A stretch of 46,732 bases of DNA. Source: an uncultured Gammaproteobacteria bacterium (lineage in GTDB: Bacteria > Pseudomonadota > Gammaproteobacteria > GCA-002705445 > GCA-002716945). The stretch is taken from positions 1 to 46,732 of the forward strand of contig CAJWVG010000005.1 of the NCBI GenBank assembly GCA_913048065.1, written 5' to 3'. The position numbers and the translations under genes are program-made. The notes beneath the pieces are model-generated. The model made no database searches and was not told where the DNA came from. It saw only the letters and a program-made list of their open reading frames with translations. This document shows positions 44,465-46,732 of the stretch, piece by piece (the stretch's first letter is position 1; each line of letters begins with the position of its first letter).

Positions 44465-44481
44465 GCCCCGGAAGGAGCTCA
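44462..44481 (-). terminator. Hairpin between estB-like gene and 118-aa gene
   Basis: On the minus strand TGAGCTCC and GGGGCTCA pair over eight positions (one T-G wobble) around a TTCC loop, followed by TTTAAT. On the plus strand the same stem has a C-A mismatch and a GGAA tetraloop. It is a reasonable terminator for the minus-strand gene and may serve both convergent genes. The T tract is weak. Confidence 0.5.
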
Positions 44482-44493
44482 CTTAACAAACAA

Positions 44494-44850
44494 TTAGTCT
44501 CTGTGTCTTTGTGCAGCAGCCATAGCTGTTTCACTACCGTATTTCTCATTGATTTTATCTACCGTCTCAAAATGATCTGCTCTTCTATGAGTTAAACAAT
44601 TACCTTTTTTATCTACACCCCATAATGCATATGCAATAAAGGGCTTTAGATGGTCGGGTGTTTGATCAAAGTGCGGTATACCAAACCTAATAAGTAAATT
44701 ATTACGGTCTGCGCCACTATCTTTTTGTTCTTTTATAATGCGTTGTACTTCTACCTGAAGATCTTTAACATCATCTCCATTCCAAGTGCCAACTTTTGTT
44801 CCATCAGGTAATATTATGTCATCGCCTTCTGGTACTGGATGATCTGCCAT
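44494..44850 (-). CDS. Unrecognised 118-aa soluble protein
   Basis: I do not recognise this protein. It has no signal peptide or membrane segment and is rich in charged residues. It starts MADHPVPEGDDIILPDG, has a central KDLQVEVQRIIKEQKD helix, then IRFGIPHFDQTPDHLKPFIAYALWGVD, one cysteine (KGNCLTHRR) and a C-terminal AMAAAQRHRD. A strong AAAGGAG ribosome binding site precedes the ATG, and TATAAT lies at 44882-44887 on the minus strand. The gene stands alone with its own promoter and hairpin and is probably well expressed. It looks like a real, conserved protein. Confidence 0.8.
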   Translation of the reverse strand: MADHPVPEGDDIILPDGTKVGTWNGDDVKDLQVEVQRIIKEQKDSGADRNNLLIRFGIPHFDQTPDHLKPFIAYALWGVDKKGNCLTHRRADHFETVDKINEKYGSETAMAAAQRHRD

Positions 44851-44928
44851 GATTTACTCTCCTTTTAATCGTTCATATAACATTATAATCAAAATTATCT
44901 AATCTTCTAGAGAAATAAGAGATTTATT

Positions 44929-45273
44929 CTAATTACATGAGAAGCTAGACACATAAGCATTTCTGAGCGCTAGCCCTAAAAGCGGCGCATCAGAGTATTT
45001 TGTATAAAAAGAAATATTGTCATCAATTTCTGCGTCTATCATGGCCCTCAATTGTTTTGCTGAAAGGACGAGATCTCTTGGTTTGCAATATATTTCGATA
45101 GCATGTTTTGAATATGTATGTTCATATGCCCATTCGATACCGCTTTCTAGACCATAAATATATGAATCGTAAATATTATTTGACTTTTTGTTCTTATAAT
45201 CCTGAATACTTGGCACATCAGAATGAACTGTGCCTACTTGGAATAAAAATAAGAGAAATACAAGTTTCTTCAT
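44929..45273 (-). CDS. Small exported protein, Rap1a/Tai-like
   Basis: A 114-aa protein with a clear signal peptide (MKKLVFLLFLFQVGTVHS, cleavage probably after HS). The mature part has YDSYIYGLESGIEWA, a central YCKPRDLVLSAKQLRAMI and a C-terminal LALRNAYVSSFSC. Two cysteines could form a disulfide. This layout recalls the Rap1a/Tai family of small secreted proteins, which includes immunity proteins to type VI effectors. No effector or secretion gene is nearby, so an immunity role is not supported. Its ATG overlaps the argH stop (ATGA), suggesting translational coupling. Confidence 0.6.
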   Translation of the reverse strand: MKKLVFLLFLFQVGTVHSDVPSIQDYKNKKSNNIYDSYIYGLESGIEWAYEHTYSKHAIEIYCKPRDLVLSAKQLRAMIDAEIDDNISFYTKYSDAPLLGLALRNAYVSSFSCN

Positions 45274-46664
45274 TTTTTGAAACCATATTTTTTCAAGTTA
45301 TCAAGTATCATATCTGCCTGCTTAATCACAGAAGCCGGGGATGTTTGACCCAAGCCCCTCCTTGCCTTAACAGAAGCCTCTGGACCAAGAACATTAAATA
45401 TGTCCTTACCTATAAGGGGAGAAAACTTTTGTAACTGTTTGAGAGAAAGGTCTATTAATTCAAGAGATTCCTTTTCGCAAAATTTGACTATCTTCCCTAC
45501 CACATGATGTGATGTTCTAAAGGGCATTCCTTGTTTAGATAAATATTCAGCTAAATCAGTGGCCGTTGAAAAAGAGCTTCCTGCCATTTTCTCGGCTTTT
45601 TTCTTGTTCAATTTTAAAGTAGCAATGAGCCTTGGCAATAAACTTAAACAAGCCATAGTTGTGTCAATAGATTCAAGTATAAGAGATTTATCTTCTTGCA
45701 TATCTCTGTTGTAAGTTAGAGGCAGTCCTTTTAATAACGTTAAAATAGCCATCAATGACCCATAAACTGAACCCGTTTTTCCTCTTATAAGTTCAGCGAC
45801 ATCGGGATTTTTCTTTTGTGGCATAATGGAAGAACCAGTACAAAAGCCTTCATCCATATCAACTAATCCAAATTGAGGATTCATCCAAAGTACAAGCTCC
45901 TCACTTATTCTTGAAAGGTGCATCATAATCATCGCGTTATTATGGGCAAAATCACAAACATAATCCCTGTCACTGACTGCATCCATGGAATTTTTTGAGA
46001 CATTGTCAAAACCTAGTTTCTTTGCAATCATTTTTCTATCTATTTTTAAAGATGTGCCGGACAGAGCCGCTGAACCTAGTGGCAAAATATTTATAATTTT
46101 ACGTGTATTCTCAAGTCTCTGCTCATCTCTTGATAGCATCTCGTTCCAAGCTAATAAATGATGCCCAAAAGTTACGGGTTGTGCAATTTGCAAGTGAGTA
46201 AAACCAGGGAAAAGGGAATCCGAAAATTCTATTGCCATCGTAGCAAGCACATACTTAGTTTCCCTAATTTTATAAAGATAAATATCAATAAAGTCTCTTA
46301 AATATAAACGTAGATCCGTTGTAACTAAGTCATTTCTGGATCTTCCAAGATGTATTTTTTTTCCTAGATCACCAATATTTTTAACTAGTGCATTTTCGAT
46401 GTTCATATGAACATCCTCGTAATCAACAGACCACGGTAATTTGCCACTATCAGCAAGTTTTTTGACTTTTCTTAGTCCTGCCAAGATTTTTTTACACTCT
46501 GAAAGATTGATATGCCCACACTTATTTAACATTTCGACATGAGCAATAGTGACTCTAATGTCTACATCATAAAGGACAATATCGATGCTTAAGCTTTGGC
46601 TGAACTCAAGAACCTCTGCATCAATCTGTTTTGTGAACCTACTGGACCAAGTAACATTTTTCAT
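45270..46664 (-). CDS. argH: Argininosuccinate lyase
   Basis: A 464-aa fumarase/aspartase superfamily enzyme that splits argininosuccinate into arginine and fumarate. Family blocks are IHLGRSRNDLVTTDLRL, GFTHLQIAQPVTFGH, LGSAALSGTSL and the signature loop GSSIMPQKKNPD with the catalytic serine. The start shows the usual WSSRFTKQID. Upstream is a 68-bp AT-rich stretch to the window end. I see no palindrome there like the one before HTH-argB. It is the second arginine gene in the window, 16 kb from argB. Confidence 0.97.
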   Translation of the reverse strand: MKNVTWSSRFTKQIDAEVLEFSQSLSIDIVLYDVDIRVTIAHVEMLNKCGHINLSECKKILAGLRKVKKLADSGKLPWSVDYEDVHMNIENALVKNIGDLGKKIHLGRSRNDLVTTDLRLYLRDFIDIYLYKIRETKYVLATMAIEFSDSLFPGFTHLQIAQPVTFGHHLLAWNEMLSRDEQRLENTRKIINILPLGSAALSGTSLKIDRKMIAKKLGFDNVSKNSMDAVSDRDYVCDFAHNNAMIMMHLSRISEELVLWMNPQFGLVDMDEGFCTGSSIMPQKKNPDVAELIRGKTGSVYGSLMAILTLLKGLPLTYNRDMQEDKSLILESIDTTMACLSLLPRLIATLKLNKKKAEKMAGSSFSTATDLAEYLSKQGMPFRTSHHVVGKIVKFCEKESLELIDLSLKQLQKFSPLIGKDIFNVLGPEASVKARRGLGQTSPASVIKQADMILDNLKKYGFKK

Positions 46665-46732
46665 TATTTTATTAATTTTTAATTACATTATTTATTAGTA
46701 AGTATAGTATAAATAAAAACAAAAAATTATAA

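Noticed and set aside
1-46732. CRISPR arrays, IS elements, tRNA or rRNA genes, defence islands
   Set aside because: Reading the gaps on both strands I found no spaced direct repeats, transposase motifs, tRNA TPsiC-like sequences or defence gene families.

Overview
The window is 46.7 kb of strongly AT-rich (by eye about one third G+C), very gene-dense chromosomal DNA. I see no phage, insertion sequence, CRISPR array, rRNA or tRNA. The gene content and order suggest a Gram-negative proteobacterium, most likely a streamlined, possibly marine, gammaproteobacterium. Supporting clues are def-fmt next to trkA, tsaC-hemF-aroE with a YrdA-type gamma-carbonic anhydrase, the nudE/yrfG pair, lptM-lysA-dapF-xerC, system I cytochrome c maturation genes (ccmABC), and ubiquinone genes (ubiC, ubiA). 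A betaproteobacterial methylotroph is a less likely alternative, suggested by the hisBHAFE-tatABC linkage and a Fae-like gene. The lineage is inference from gene order only.

Layout. (1) 0.1-2.4 kb: a DUF2721 membrane protein and an ammonium transporter behind a sigma-54 type promoter, closed by hairpins. (2) 2.4-14.3 kb, minus strand: a long run read right to left. It holds def-fmt, trkA-trkH (potassium uptake), an LpxL-like acyltransferase, two alpha/beta hydrolases (one a proline iminopeptidase), hisB-hisH-hisA-hisF-hisE, tatA-tatB-tatC and a short phosphoglycerate mutase. hisI is missing from the otherwise complete his block. (3) 14.4-21 kb: topA-tsaC-hemF, a YdiI-like thioesterase, hemB-aroE and a gamma-carbonic anhydrase (tetrapyrrole, shikimate and tRNA modification genes). 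(4) 21.1-27.8 kb, plus strand: one tight seven-gene unit, fae-like-ubiA-bioB-bioF-coaBC-dut-algC. (5) 27.8-29.7 kb: an acetylglutamate kinase (ArgB) fused to an N-terminal helix-turn-helix DNA-binding domain, preceded by an 18-bp perfect palindrome, then a TauE/SafE permease. (6) 29.7-35.2 kb: pyrE, then xth-ampG-rraA-ccmA-ccmB, with ccmC on the opposite strand and overlapping ccmB tail to tail. (7) 35.2-46.7 kb: cysQ-nudE, yrfG, DUF971-ridA-recG-ubiC, lptM-lysA-dapF-xerC, an esterase, an unrecognised 118-aa gene with a strong ribosome binding site, and argH translationally coupled to a small exported Rap1a/Tai-like protein.

Most genes are core biosynthesis and housekeeping, packed with ATGA/TAATG stop-start overlaps and convergent 3' overlaps. 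The most unusual item is the HTH-ArgB fusion with its palindromic site between promoter and ribosome binding site. It looks like a candidate 'trigger enzyme', an arginine-pathway kinase that may repress its own gene. Second-tier items are the Fae-family protein that lacks the expected catalytic histidine and heads a ubiA/biotin operon, the split ccm locus, the sigma-54 promoter of amt, a promoter-terminator pair that could make a ~45-nt RNA, and a few small or unrecognised genes.
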